Assembly (NCBI RefSeq): GCF_958979055.1
Contig: NC_084886.1
Coordinates: forward strand, 932,501-996,500
DNA: 64,000 nt
Direction of reading: 5' to 3'
Source: Alnus glutinosa
Lineage: Eukaryota; Streptophyta; Magnoliopsida; Fagales; Betulaceae
Below, in pieces: positions 32,811-45,117 of this stretch. A program made the position numbers and the translations under genes. The stretch's first letter is position 1, and every line of letters begins with the position of its first letter. The notes beneath the pieces were generated by a model. That model had not been told where the DNA came from and made no database searches. It was given only the letters and a program-made list of their open reading frames with translations.

Positions 32811-35800
32811 TCAACCCTTCTTGCCTTCTAGCTCCTTGACCTTCTCAAGCAGCTCAGAAATGGTCTCAGATGCATCCTATGGGCAAACAAAAATTAATAC
32901 TTCATTAGCAAAAGAAAACATTTTTCAATGTACTAAATTAAGATTTACAGTCTGAGAAAAATTTGCTGACCTTTAAACTCTTCCTCAAATTCTTCTCCAC
33001 CGCATCTCTCCGGCCCCTTTCTTCCGAGATCATATCAATCAGAGTTATTTGCTCTTGGTCCAGCTCTTCTATTTTACTTTGTTCCTCTTGAAGCTGATGG
33101 TAAAGAAGGAAAACCAAACAGACCAAGCAGAATAATCCACTATGAGAAATTACGGGCAAAACAAGTAGAAAAGTGTAATCAGATCATTTTAAGATGTCCA
33201 ACTCGCTAAGACAATGCTAGGCACATTGTCTGCCTATCCTACTCACTTATGGAAAATAATTCGAAAAATAATTCATATATAGATGATTTATATATATTAT
33301 AGTTGATTTAAAATGTACAATTGGAAACTCTTAATTAAAGAATGAATTGGGAAAACGATTATCCACTTACTTGAAGTTCAAGTGATTTACGCCTCTCTCT
33401 TTCATCCTGTAAATCATTTAGCAGTTCAGTCATCTGATGTAGACTGCCTAGCTCCTTCAAACTGAAAAGTAGATTTCAAAGGTTAAAAATGGAACCACAA
33501 ATGACACAATCAAACAACATGAGCTCAAAGAGTGTAACAAGAACAAATATACAACCTTTTCCTTGAATTGCCATTCTCTTCTTTTGATTTGGTTAGACTA
33601 TTTGAATGATCATCAGAGGATACTTGTCGGTCTGGGATTGTGGCAGCTATCTGCGTGTTGGGGAACATAAACAGAACCATTTATAGAGACAAAAAGAATT
33701 GTAAAAAAATTACTATTTGAAAGAACCATATATATATAGCTGGTAAATTGTAAAACCAATCGTTGAAACGAAATATCAACTTATATTTTAATGACTAACA
33801 GCTTAATAGCATAAGCTTGAGGTCTTTTCTTATGGTATAAGCACATAAGGATTCAACAGGGGTATCAGATTCCAGTGGTAGAGCGACTGATCACAAAACA
33901 TTAACCTAGGACTATCTTTTACTCATGTCCTTAACTTCTTTCTTAAAATATTTGTTAATCAATGATCAGTAAAACTTAGACACAGGAAGATCTACCTTTG
34001 AATTTGATGTGGGGTCTTGGTCAGATTCACGAGAAGGCGATGTGTCATGAAAACTTTCATCTTCGCTTGCAGAGTCTACAGGACGTGGTCTTTTATTAGA
34101 TTTCACAGTGGACTTTGGTTTAGAACCCCCAGTTGGCGAACCACTTCCATTCTGATTTGTGCGGGAATTACATTTCTCTTTGCAAGATGCTAAAGATTCT
34201 TTGTCTGGAGAAACACCTGAAAGTCGCCTTGCAGCATAACCAATTTCCTGGCAGTTTGCGCACCTAAGAAAAATAGTTCTGATCAGCAATTAAGTTGTTC
34301 ATTGCCTCGGATTTTCTGAATTCAAATAGCTGAAGAAACACACCAGTATTTCCTTTGGATTTTAATTAATCTCTGCTCGAGTCTCGAAAGCACTATTGTA
34401 CGCTCAAAGCCCTGTTTGTCATGAGCTGGTTCAACAAAATTAGCTTCCAATACACCTGTTGCATAAAAAGGACATAACAAAGAGTAAAGTTGAGTAAGAA
34501 ATGACATTAAAACTTGTCAACAAATGAGAAAACACAATAATAGATTGAAACAATACCAATAACTCCGCGACCATCACTGCCCGCAGGATTCCAGACCCTC
34601 CAGAATGGCTGATAAAAGATAATTTTGCATGTCAAAGAAGACAACAAAAGAGAATGTAATGGACAGAAGTACACGAATAAAGCGCAATGCCTTTGTAGCT
34701 CTAGTCTCAACCATTATAGCTGGATTCAATCATGGGAAAAATACATTTCTGTAATATGTAATGGACAGAAGAACAAGAAAAACAAACCTTAATTAATCGA
34801 TTTTTATGATAAATATTGAACCCCTGAATATCAATATGAGATTTGGCATCCTTTACAAACCCAATTGTCCCGAGGGCAACCATCTGTTGACAGCATTAAG
34901 ACAAAAACAGGTTATGGTAAAATGGAAGGCATGCAGGCAACTATGCTAAATCAAGTACATGAATGAATCTTAAAAATAACATTACATTTGAATCTTTTTG
35001 AAGATGCAGGGGTTTGTATGTTATCTCCTTTGCTAACATCATGTCACTCACTATGTTATGATGTTGAACATCTTCCCCACGCAAAATAATTCTGAAGTTC
35101 GGTGGAAGTCTGAGATAGAGAATTGATGCGTAACTCTGGCAAAGATGAAATCCAGAAATGTCACTAACCATAGTGGTCATGCAAGGACTTGTACTGATAA
35201 CTTCTTAAGCAAGTAAAAAATATTGCAGTTAACTAATTAATAATTACTGTAACAAAATACAGTAATAAGTTATATTTAGTACAACATTCAGGCTAGAAAC
35301 TGAAAAGCAGAAACTGAAGTTATTAGAATTTAAAACTCCAAGTTATAGTAGATTAAAGTATCCATGGTAAATACTTGCCAATAAGGAATCCATGTGAGTG
35401 GAATAAAGACCAGATGAGAATTTAGAAGAAATTCAATTCAGTGGGGGCATTACCAATGAATAGACAATAATGTTTCATATTAATGAAACTCAAGTGAGAA
35501 ATTTATACATACCCTTAATGAGTGTCGATAAGTTAAGAAGTGTCTAGAGTTGGGATATCGTTTTGACATTTCTATGCTCTTCTCATCTCGGTTGACTCCT
35601 CTAAGTTGAATGTCCTATCACATTGAACATTATAAATAATCAGCCTAATCAGAAATTGCTTGAGCCACCAAGAAAAGTCAGCAGATGAAAGTAAGAGTGA
35701 TAAAAGCTTACATGTTGATTGATGTCAAAATCAAGTTCAAGATTTCCTTCATCATCCTCCCAAAGGTTGTATATAATTATTCGTGTCCCATGATCTTTCA

Positions 35801-38800
35801 GGGAGTTGAACTACATGAAACAAAGAATGATAAATAATGATAAAATGAGAAATGTCATTATACATATCCTTTTGAAATAAATCCCCCAGTCTTTTCCTTT
35901 TTCTTCTACATATCCTTCTCCCTTTGGTAAAAAAAACAAACAACAACGGATAAAATTGAAAAAACCAAAAGAAGACTTACCTGCTTAAGAAGATCTTCTT
36001 CACTTGCATAAGGTGACCACTTCACTATGGTTGCTAAATTTCTATTCCAGTCATGCAGAGAAGATCGCGTCATCTTGTTCCACTCTGTTCCTCTTTTCTC
36101 AAAGTCAATCTTGTCGTTCCAAATGAAAAATTAGTGATAAAGAGAATCATTATGTACATGCAAGAATCATTAGAACTGGTCTGGTCTTACCATGGGAACC
36201 ACAACATCTTCCTTTCCGGTACCCCTCAGAAATGTGTAGGATAGCATTCCGATGCTTTGTGTGAGGCTTAAACAAATAAACACAACTAAATTAGTCTTGA
36301 TTCTTGAAGATGACATGCAAACAAATTGAGCCAACCCAAGATCAGAGGAACAATCACCATAAACATCCCATAATAGAAAGATTAAAACAAGCGAGCATAA
36401 ACAAGAAATTAATTGAAAGCAGATAAAAGGACTTACCTTTGTCCACCATTCCCTTGACAACGTGAAAACACGATAACATCTGCTCCTAGCCTCATTGTAC
36501 TTGTCTTGAACCCATTTCCATCTGGGAGAAAATTGGAAGGGAAAAAACAAAAAGGAAAAGATTGTTTACACATTAAGTTTATGAGTGTGAACTTTTTAAA
36601 GTAATTTAGGAGCTCACATTGACCAATGGTGTTGGCCATTTTGCTTTTTGCAGAATAGCCAAGAGACATGCACTGCCTCATCTTATCAGGAGTCATTCCA
36701 CCACCATTATCTGCAGCACACAAGTACAAAATCCGCCAAGGACAAAATATTAACATCGGATATTTGCTGATTAAGACAAAGACAATAAGTAAAGAAATCT
36801 CCAGATAGAAAACAATAATTGAATAGAAGGCAAAACAATAAAGCTACCTACCTTCAACTTGCAACATTTTACTTCCATCTTTCTGGTTTTTAAGAACATC
36901 TACATAAATATATGTGGCTCCATTACAGACCTGCAGTTAAAAGACGAGAAAAAAAAATGAAAAGATGAAAATTAATGTGATCATTCTTAACTTTTGGAAG
37001 TAAAGAAGCGAGTTTAGGTTCCTCATCCAAAGAGTTGTCTAGCAGTTCTGCAAAAGCTGTGCAATTAAGACCCACAGTCAGTAAAATATTCATTTATACT
37101 AGGATGAAAAAAAAAAAAAAAAAAAACAAGAAGAACAAGAACAAGAAAGATAGAGAAAAACATATAGACTATCTACCTCCCAGAGCCCATTTATGGCTGG
37201 TCGCATTTGAATGTAGAAATTTAGGATGGACCCTGACATGATCTATGCCAGCTGCAAAATAACAAACCAACAGAATTTTGAGAATTTACCATACTAGCTA
37301 GCAAATTTAGGTATGTTTTTCTTGCTTTGAAATTGTTATACAAACATTTGATTTCCTCTAATAAATCAACCAATTAAGTATATTCGATCTTTTAAAAAAA
37401 AAAAGTATACCCACACATGATTGTCATATTTGAATTCAACAAAAGTTACGTATAAAAGAAACTAAAATCTACTTATCAAGCATTCAACTGATGTGCAAAT
37501 AGTTAAAAAGAAAAAGAAAACGAAGCATATATACCCATTAATTGTCATGTTTGAAATCGAAGAAATCTATGTTGTAAAAGAAAAATAAAATATATTTCAC
37601 AACAGGGACGGAGCTGGGAGGGGGCCAAACAAAAAATATATAAAATATGTGTTCAAAGTATAAATGCAAAATATACTGGGTGAGCTTGGTATCTTTTTAT
37701 CTTCAAGTTTTCAACGCCTTCTTCAGTCTCTTTTGTACTTGAAAAAAAAAAAAAAAAAAAAAAATTAAAAAACTGCATCTTTCTACAATACTTTTCTTCT
37801 TTTTTATTTCTTTCTTCTCAACTCTACACTACATCATTTACAATATAAACCAATATTTCTTTTCATTCAAAAGGTAATATCAGTCACAATATGGTAGAGT
37901 GGTGCTTTTCACGTACGGTGTAGCTGAACCGCCTATTAACCCAAAATTTCTTCATTAAGATTCCAACTCCTACAAAAATCAATATTCTCAAGATTTTTTT
38001 AATATCTTTCTCTTCCCAAGTTCCCAGCACTCAAGAACGAACCTCCAAAAAAATATGTAAAGAAATTTGCTCCTCTGTTTTTAGCTTGCACCCATACTTT
38101 ATTCATTTTTATTTCTCCACAAATTATAGACCGTTTCACAAAGAACCAATTGACACAGATAAGCTCTAATAGGTTTATTCCTCCACACTTTAACAACAAA
38201 AAATGGGCTAAAATTTCTAAAGGGTAGGGCCAAAATTTTTAATGAGTAGAGGCTAAATAGACCGAAAATCAAACTATACTTGTTATTTTATTTTATTTTT
38301 CAATTCCCAAATGAACTGGGGGCCATGGCCCTACCGGCCACCCCCAGCTCCCGTCCCTGCTTGACAAGCACTCCCATTAATACATTCAAAGATATTGAAA
38401 AAAAAAAAAAAAAAAAAAAGTGTCGAACCGTAGGTAATATTAATGTCATATATATAAATTTGAATCGATCCAACGAAATTTACATCACAAAAGGCAAACA
38501 TAATAATTTACTTAGCAAGCATTAAACCTAATGCAAACAGTTAAAAAGAATGTTTTTTTTAAAGAAAACAAAGGAAGAAAGAAAAAACGCGGGACAACGT
38601 AACGAATGATTATTAAAGAAAACAACGCATGCTCTAACAATTAATTAATTACCACAAGTCGAAGCAGCATCGCCTCGGTCGCTGATCTCGTAATCCCCTG
38701 CTTTCCAAAACTGCTTGCAACCTTGAACAAGGAGACCGTTTGGTTGCATATTATGTACCGCAACCTCGACCGGAGCCCTCACCGACAACGGCCAAGCCTT

Positions 38801-39025
38801 CGTCACAGGCAAATCCTGATCCTCGACCTTCACTATCCGGAGAGAAGAGAGAAAATCACTCGGAAACACGACTTTTGAGTCGTTCGAGTCGTCGATATCG
38901 GAAGAACCACTCGAACTACTACTTCTGCTACTGCTGCTAATATTTCTGAAAACGTGTACGGTTCGATCGTTCAGTTCCAACAGTTTATTACCTTCCGGGA
39001 GTTCTTGCTTTCCTTCAGATTTCAT
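32811..39025 (-). CDS. MORC-family GHKL ATPase, 732 aa, 19 exons
   Basis: Exons (minus): 39025-38653, 37251-37177, 37056-37022, 36930-36852, 36710-36618, 36521-36437, 36266-36191, 36109-35981, 35810-35712, 35614-35513, 35135-34986, 34883-34788, 34608-34557, 34455-34344, 34263-33996, 33650-33556, 33461-33371, 33093-32971, 32876-32811. Phases agree throughout. Order: Ser/Asp-rich N-terminus, QFWKAGDYE, HPKFLHSNATSHKWALGAFAELLDNSLDE (ATPase N-box, Glu153/Asn157), DNGGGM (188-193), GYSAKSK, GNGFKTSTMRLGAD, S5-like domain with KHGTRIIIYNLW-type sequence, a basic NLS-like KRPRP, and a C-terminal coiled coil. Plant MORCs compact chromatin, assist RNA-directed DNA methylation and silence transposons; some affect immunity. 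No CW zinc finger is seen, as usual in plants. It resembles the MORC4/7 branch (memory only). Intron 3 lacks a GT donor (see findings). Confidence 0.92.
37603..38359. mobile_element. hAT-like non-autonomous element in MORC intron 1
   Basis: Left end CAGGGACGGAGCTGGGAGGG and the reverse complement of the right end CAGGGACGGGAGCTGGGGGT form matching termini of the CAGGG(A/G)CGGAGC type common in plant hAT elements. Flanks tttcacaa (37595-37602) and cttgacaa (38360-38367) agree at 6 of 8 positions, so the insertion is old. It makes up about half of the 1.4 kb first intron (38652-37252). No transposase frame is present. Confidence 0.72.
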
Positions 39026-39269
39026 GGTTGAGAACGTGAAGGTTTCGCGTAAGGGTTAGTGCCGGTTTTGTTTGGAGCGCAAGAAAGAGCGAAACTTTTC
39101 TTTCCTTCCTTTGTTTTAGGGTTCTCTAACTTCTAAAATTCTAAAAGATCGTTAAAAGAAGAAACACTGCCGCGATTATACATATAAAGGGCCGTAGCCA
39201 ATAGGATAGCGCGCAGCACGTGGAAAGCAAGGCTCCCGTGACAGTTCCCTATTTATTTATTTATTTATT

Positions 39270-40600
39270 GGGATAAATACTCCATTGGTACCTGAATTTT
39301 ACGTGTTTTTAAATTTAGTACCTCAGTTTTATTTGGTATCATAGGTGGTACCTGAATTAAGGATAAAAACTCATTTGGTACCTCTGTTAGATTTTCCGTC
39401 CAAATTTTAACGGCTCGCCACGTGTCAACCTCAGCGGTTGACACGTGGCACTACATAAAAAAAAATTAAAAATTAAAAATTAAAATCTTTAGAAAATGAT
39501 TAAAAATAATAAAATTTTAAAAAAAAAATTAAAAAAAGAAAAAAGAAGAGGGGTGGCTGAGCCACCCCCCTTGGCCACCATGGGGGTGGCCGGCCACCCC
39601 CATTTTGGCCAAGGAGGTGGCCCAGCCACCCCCTTGACCGGTCTGACCGGTATGGGGTGGCCGAACCACCCCCTCTGGGGTGGTTCGGCCACCCCACAGT
39701 TGAAAAAAATAAAAAATAAAAATTTTTTTTGAAGGGTTTTGGCCCTAGGGGGTGGCCGAACCACCCCCTAGGGCCACGGGGGTGGTTCGGCCACCCCCAG
39801 ACCGGCCGGACTGGGGGTGACCGAACCACCCCCGTGGCCCTAGGGGGTGGTTCAGCCACCCCCAAGGGCCAACCCCAAAATTGTTTTTTGAAGGGTTTTG
39901 AACCACCCCCAGTCCGGCCGGTCTGGGGGTGGCCGAACCACCCCCGTGGCCCTAGGGGGTGGTTCGGCCACCCCCAAGGGCCAACCCCAAAATTGTTTTT
40001 TGAAGGGTTTTGGCCCTAGGGGGTGGCCGAACCACCCCCTAGGCCGGTCTGGGGGTGGCCGAACCACCCCCTAGGCCGGTCTGGGGGTGGCCGAACCACC
40101 CCCGTGGCCCTAGGGGGTGGTCCCTAGGGCCAAAACCCTTCAAAATTTTTTTTTTTTTTTTTTTTTTTCAACTGTGGGGTGGCCGAACCACCCCCTATGG
40201 GGTGGTTCGGCCACCCCAGACCGGTCAGACCGGTCAAGGGGGTGGCTGGGCCACCTCCTTGGCCAAAATGGGGGTGGCCGGCCACCCCCATGGTGGCCAA
40301 GGGGGGTGGCTCAGCCACCCCTCTTCTTTTTTCTTTTTTTAATTTTTTTTTTTAATTTTATTATTTTTAATCATTTTCTAAATATTTTAATTTTTAATTT
40401 TTAATTTTTTTTTATGTAGTGCCACGTGTCAACCTCAGCGGTTGACACGTGGCGAGCCGTTAAAATTTGGACGGAAAATCTAACAGAGGTACCAAATGGG
40501 TTTTTATCCTTAATTCAGGTACCACCTATGATACCAAATAAAACTGAAGTACTAAATTTAAAAACACGTAAAACTCAGGTACCAATGGGGTATTTATCCC
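39270..40600. mobile_element. 1.33-kb near-perfect palindromic (foldback) transposon, Mutator-like
   Basis: The left arm 39270-39752 and right arm 40120-40600 are reverse complements with few differences, nearly 480 bp each. Termini are GGGATAAATACTCCATTGGT and its counterpart GGGATAAATACCCCATTGGT. Arms contain GCCACGTGTCAACCTCAGCG / GGTTGACACGTGGC palindromes, then AT-rich tracts, then GTGGCTGAGCCACC and GACCGGTCTGACCGGT palindromes. The 370-bp centre is built of GTGGCCGAACCACC micro-palindromes and two direct copies of a block of about 60 bp (39841 and 39953). Flanks ttatttatt and atatttatt agree at 8 of 9 positions, but lie in simple sequence. All open frames across it are palindrome artefacts. 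It begins 245 bp upstream of the MORC start codon. Confidence 0.9.
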
Positions 40601-40630
40601 ATATTTATTTTATTGATGGGTTTAGAATTT

Positions 40631-40801
40631 GAGAAATATTAGACTTCTCAAAAAAAAAAATCAAAATTTAGTTCTCAAATAATATGTCACAATTTCATGA
40701 GATGGTGAGACATTTTTTAAAATAATAAATCACATGAAATTGTAACACGTCATTTGAAAACCAAATTTTTGAAAAAAAAATTGAGACATGTAACATTGCT
40801 C
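40631..40801. mobile_element. Mutator-like MITE with perfect 9-bp target duplication
   Basis: The 171-bp element starts GAGAAATATTAGACTTCTCAA; its right end in reverse complement reads GAGCAATGTTACATGTCTCA. Matching continues inward for about 65 bp (AAAATTTAGTT.TCAAAT, CACAATTTCATG). TTAGAATTT flanks it exactly (40622-40630 and 40802-40810). It lies 30 bp from the end of the large palindrome. Confidence 0.85.
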
Positions 40802-40810
40802 TTAGAATTT

Positions 40811-42767
40811 TGTTTGATCTTGAGTCTTGACATTACATGCGGCGAACTTGTTTGGAAGCAAGCAAGTTTTATATATAACATTCAATCATTTGCAGGAAAA
40901 TAAAAAATAGACGACGTTTATAATTCTCTTTTCTTTTATTATCTCTTATTTATGGCTTAAGATTTATTAAATTATTTCAGTTTGATTCGACAGTCCAAAA
41001 TAATTAAGTATCACATAAAATATGTCAATTTGTAAAGACTTGCAGTAAAAGTGGTACTCTTGTTGCCAATACCAATCGTCATGCAATGCTAACATGGTGG
41101 CAAGTGATAAATGTGGAGATAATTAATGAAGATGGGGAAGATAGAAGTAAGATGCATGTATGGTTGAGTATAGTTTGGAGTCAGCAGTAAAATATTTTAA
41201 AATGTTTTTTCTTTACTTTTGAAGAGAGACTTATTCTTTACTGAACCAGAAGATAATTTTTTGCTCAAAGTTTTTATACGATATAAAATGTAATAACTTG
41301 ATAAAAATATATTCAATTCTCATTGTTAACATGTCACATTTTTAATATGTAACATTTTTCATGTACGTCGTTCAATGTAAAAAATGGTATGATCAAATTC
41401 ACATAATTTGATAATCTAAAATTTCTTTGAAATTGTAGAGAATCTTAATTCATGATTCCGATGGTAAAGTGAGTGAGTGAGTAATGACTTATTCGGATTG
41501 CCAAATCAAATTTAAATATAATGACAAATTTTAGATTGTGAATTGTAGATTTGAAAATAAGATGTGTATAGAATATGTGTAGAAAGTGTAGGAATATCAT
41601 TTCTCATTAGGTAAAGATGATTCAATTTTTTTTATTTTTTTATTTTTTTAAAAAATAAGCATTTTCTTTTGTATTTTAGTTGGTAGTCCTGATTTTTCAA
41701 TCATTTTTGGACAAAAAATCAATTATCGCTAGATAATTCAATTACCAAAATAGCAAAACGTAATAACTAGAAGTAAAATCAAATTAAATAATAATAAAAA
41801 AAAAAAAAAAAAAAAAAGAAAAGGAGAGAGAGTTAAATTAACAAAAACTCTTTTTTTTATTATTATTATTTTGTCATTTAAAGAAGGTGAGGAATGGCTG
41901 TGAAGCAAAAACTTCAACATGTATAATTAATAATTCTACTGATGTAGAGCATAACGCGTTACGAAAATAACCTATCTTTTTTCTTTTAAGGATATTTCCA
42001 TCGATCCTAATATATTATTAGGAGTCTTTAAAGTCTTATTCATTAACTATTATAAACTTTAATAGATATGATTCCCTACCAATTAACTAAAAACATAACT
42101 TTTCACTTGAAAAGGAGAAAAAAAAAAAAAAAAAAAAAATCTTAAAAGGTGAAACTCATATATTATTCACTGTCAGTTAAGTTAGTTGGTAAAAATTTTT
42201 GTTTTTAATTGGCAGGAAATCGTATCTCATTAGGAATCGGTGTCTATTAAAGTACTGTTAGAAGGACTTTGTTTAATTCCAATACGATTTCCTAGTAATA
42301 GCAGGATTAGGAGTTTTAATTTAGCCTATTTAAAGGCAACTTTTGTTCTTCCAATTTTTGGATATTCTTAATAAACCAATATTTGATGCCATTATTCTTG
42401 ATATTATGAGTGAATCAACAGGTCTAAAGAAGGCCAGATTTTGCTTTCGATCCCTTTCGGTATTAATTATAACCAAATCAATGGATTCAAGATTATTTAT
42501 CTTTTCTTATACAATATTTAATTTTTCTGTATGCTTACATCAATCAGAGTTAACTCATTCCCTGCATCACCTATCTACTAATTTGTTTGGACCGGGTTTT
42601 TAGCCATTTGCACTATGATTGATTAATCATTGGTTCTCCATCGAGTTATACGAAGATCGAGGAGTCAAAATTTTATTTCGTTGTTTTTTAATGGTATAAA
42701 TGATCGTACGTTATTTAAAATTTTTAAATGATATAATTAATAATATATTTACCTCATAACATTACGA
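40811..42767. other. AT-rich intergenic DNA; possible LTR scrap at about 42180-42360
   Basis: No gene is recognised. The stretch ending in TTTAGCCTATTTAAAGGC (about 42320-42338) looks like the TATA/R part of a retrotransposon LTR, but no boundary or primer site supports it. Confidence 0.35.
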
Positions 42768-43375
42768 ATGAAAATGTGAACAAATAATAATCGCCCGCGA
42801 ATGCGGTTAGTAAAGATCAATCTCCACATATATAAAGATGTTGATGGCAATTTTAGAGAATGCGGATGTGGTTAATACTGCATCCTCATTCACTTTATAT
42901 ATAATATATATATATTTTTTATATATAAAATTAAATTCACAAAAACGACGTCTTTTTAGATTTGGTAAATTTATGATCTTTAGGTTATGTTAGGTTTTTT
43001 TTTCACTATTATCTCAAAGGCATACATCATGACATTTACATTTATTCTTTTCTTTTCTTTGGTAATCAAAATCTTAATTACTCTATGAGACAATGACCCC
43101 TATGATTGATAATCGCGAATTGTGTACTAAGTTAAATATTAATTTATTTAAGTTTGCATATAGTAATAACTGAATTATTTAATCTTGCATATAAATTTAG
43201 ATAAAAAATTTAAAACGATCGTTACCTCGTATGTAGATAGTATTTAATAACCGTAATAACGGCACAAATGCTGATAGTAATCATATAATGCAGATGCGGA
43301 TATCTAAAAATGATAACGGCTGCATTTTATAGATACGAATTTTGGTAATAACTGCATCCGCATTTTCACCCTTAC
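42768..43375. mobile_element. Possible MITE with short inverted ends
   Basis: The left side TGAAAATGTG...GCGAATGCGGTTAGTA and the reverse complement of the right side TGAAAATGCGGATGCAGTTA match in part, and internal GCGGATGTGGTTAATACTGC echoes them. The exact ends and target duplication are not resolved. Confidence 0.4.
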
Positions 43376-43881
43376 GTAGCATCATGTATATCGGTAGAAC
43401 TATGAAATAAAATATTAATTATAAAATGATTATCCTACTCATCATGTATAGAGTGCGTAAGATTTGATTATATACAATTAATTTGACAATGATTACGTGT
43501 TAGCCTGGCCCATATTCTTAAATTCGTTCTTTAATCCAACGGCTACCTAGACCGTTTGGAAATCTCATGAAATAAGAATAACAAAAGTATAATAGTTAAC
43601 TTAACTAAAAAAAATAAATAAAAAATACAAAGGTTACAAATTCAATGCCTTATCTAAAATGCATCAGCAAACACCTGCATGGCCGAAAGTAAATGAAAAG
43701 TTTCGAGGGAATCACAACATAAGAATCAAAATTAAAATTAAGAGAAAATATCAAGCAAAAATAAAAAAACAATTTAATTTTTATAGTCATTCATAAAATA
43801 GTTTTTCATATGTAACTTGTAATTTTACTTGGCTTAATTTATATCCATTAAATTTAGGGTTGCTTCTCTTGTTCTTGTAAG

Positions 43882-44066
43882 CAGGGACGGAGGGAGCCCC
43901 CCTTCCCATTTTTCAAAAAAAAAAAAATTATTAGGTGAAATTTTTTTTTTTCTAAAAATTTAAAAAATATAAAGTAAAAATAAAAATTTAGCTTATTTGG
44001 CCCCTATCAAAAAAAAAAATCTTGGCCATTGGCCCCTGCCCATAAGAACTTTTGGCTCCATCCTTG
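43882..44066. mobile_element. hAT-like MITE, 185 bp, perfect 8-bp target duplication
   Basis: It begins CAGGGACGGAGGGAGCCCCC; the right end in reverse complement reads CAAGGATGGAGCCAAAAG. CTTGTAAG flanks it exactly at 43874-43881 and 44067-44074. Terminus and 8-bp duplication identify the hAT superfamily. The same terminus type bounds the MORC intron insertion. Confidence 0.88.
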
Positions 44067-44915
44067 CTTGTAAGTGGAAATATTGGACTCCATCTCGAAT
44101 TAATGTCCGCTATCATTGTTGAACTCCATCCCGAGTAAATTTAAGGGAAAAATGTCTTAATTTTTTTTTAGAAGTATCTAAGATATCACTTTTTGTTAAA
44201 TTCACTCCCTAACAAAATTTAACCGAAAAATCGACCTAATTGACACGGATTGAAACTTCTGAGAGTAGATTGGCAAGATTGAAATCTCAGTGAGTAATTT
44301 GACAAAAAGTAATACTTCATTTTTTCTTAAATTTAATTAATACTATTCTTTGTCATTCAATGAAGCTTAAAACAGTATTTTTGTTCCGGCAGCTGTTTTT
44401 TAAGTCAGGTCCTTCTGGTTTAGAGTATAAGGGGTTTGTACATCTTTCTCAAAATGTATGCCTTCAGGCCTTTTAAGCAAAATATAGTAACACATACTAA
44501 ATGTTCTAAAAAAAAGTCATAACATCTCAATTCTGTTGATTTTTTTTTTTGTTGTCATCGATCAATTGGAAAATGTTGTATTTTCTTTTGTCCTCCTTTT
44601 TTTGGCACGGGATGAATCGGATCGAAGAGGGTAGACTTTGAGACATTAATTCAGGATGCATGATCATCTAAGTGCAGCTGTTAGACGGATAAAAAAGTCT
44701 AACAACGCGTTAATGAAGCTGCCGATTGCTTCCAGCGGAGGTAAATCAGCAGGTTAAAGATAAGCACTTATTTAAGAATTGTAAAGTACTGCCTACTAGC
44801 CACTAATGAAATCTGGATTTAGCTTATATTTAGGTAGCGTAAAAAATTTGCTCCAAATTTCTTGTAGGCCCTTTAGCGGTTTTAATTAAATTCCTCTTTT
44901 TGTTTTTTTTATGAA

Positions 44916-44919
<4 letters not shown>

Positions 44920-44962
<43 letters not shown>
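44920..44962. repeat. 43-base T homopolymer
   Basis: An uninterrupted T run within gene-free DNA. It could be the tail of an old retroposon on the minus strand, but no body with duplicated flanks was found. Confidence 0.9.
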
Positions 44963-44965
<3 letters not shown>

Positions 44966-45117
44966 AATCTATTTATAGGCAAAAATGTGTAGTACTTCTA
45001 CTTAAACTAAGAATGTTTGGTGTTTGATTTAGTACGAGAGTTCTATCTCCATTCAATTGAAAGTTGGACTGTTAACCAGATTCTTCAAGAAATCATTATT
45101 GGACTTGGATTGAGACT

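Noticed and set aside
39489-40404. Several overlapping open frames of 64-121 codons on both strands with WPNHPRGP-type repeats
   Set aside because: They are produced by GTGGCCGAACCACC palindromes read in several frames. Both strands give similar peptides, and none has a start context or homology.
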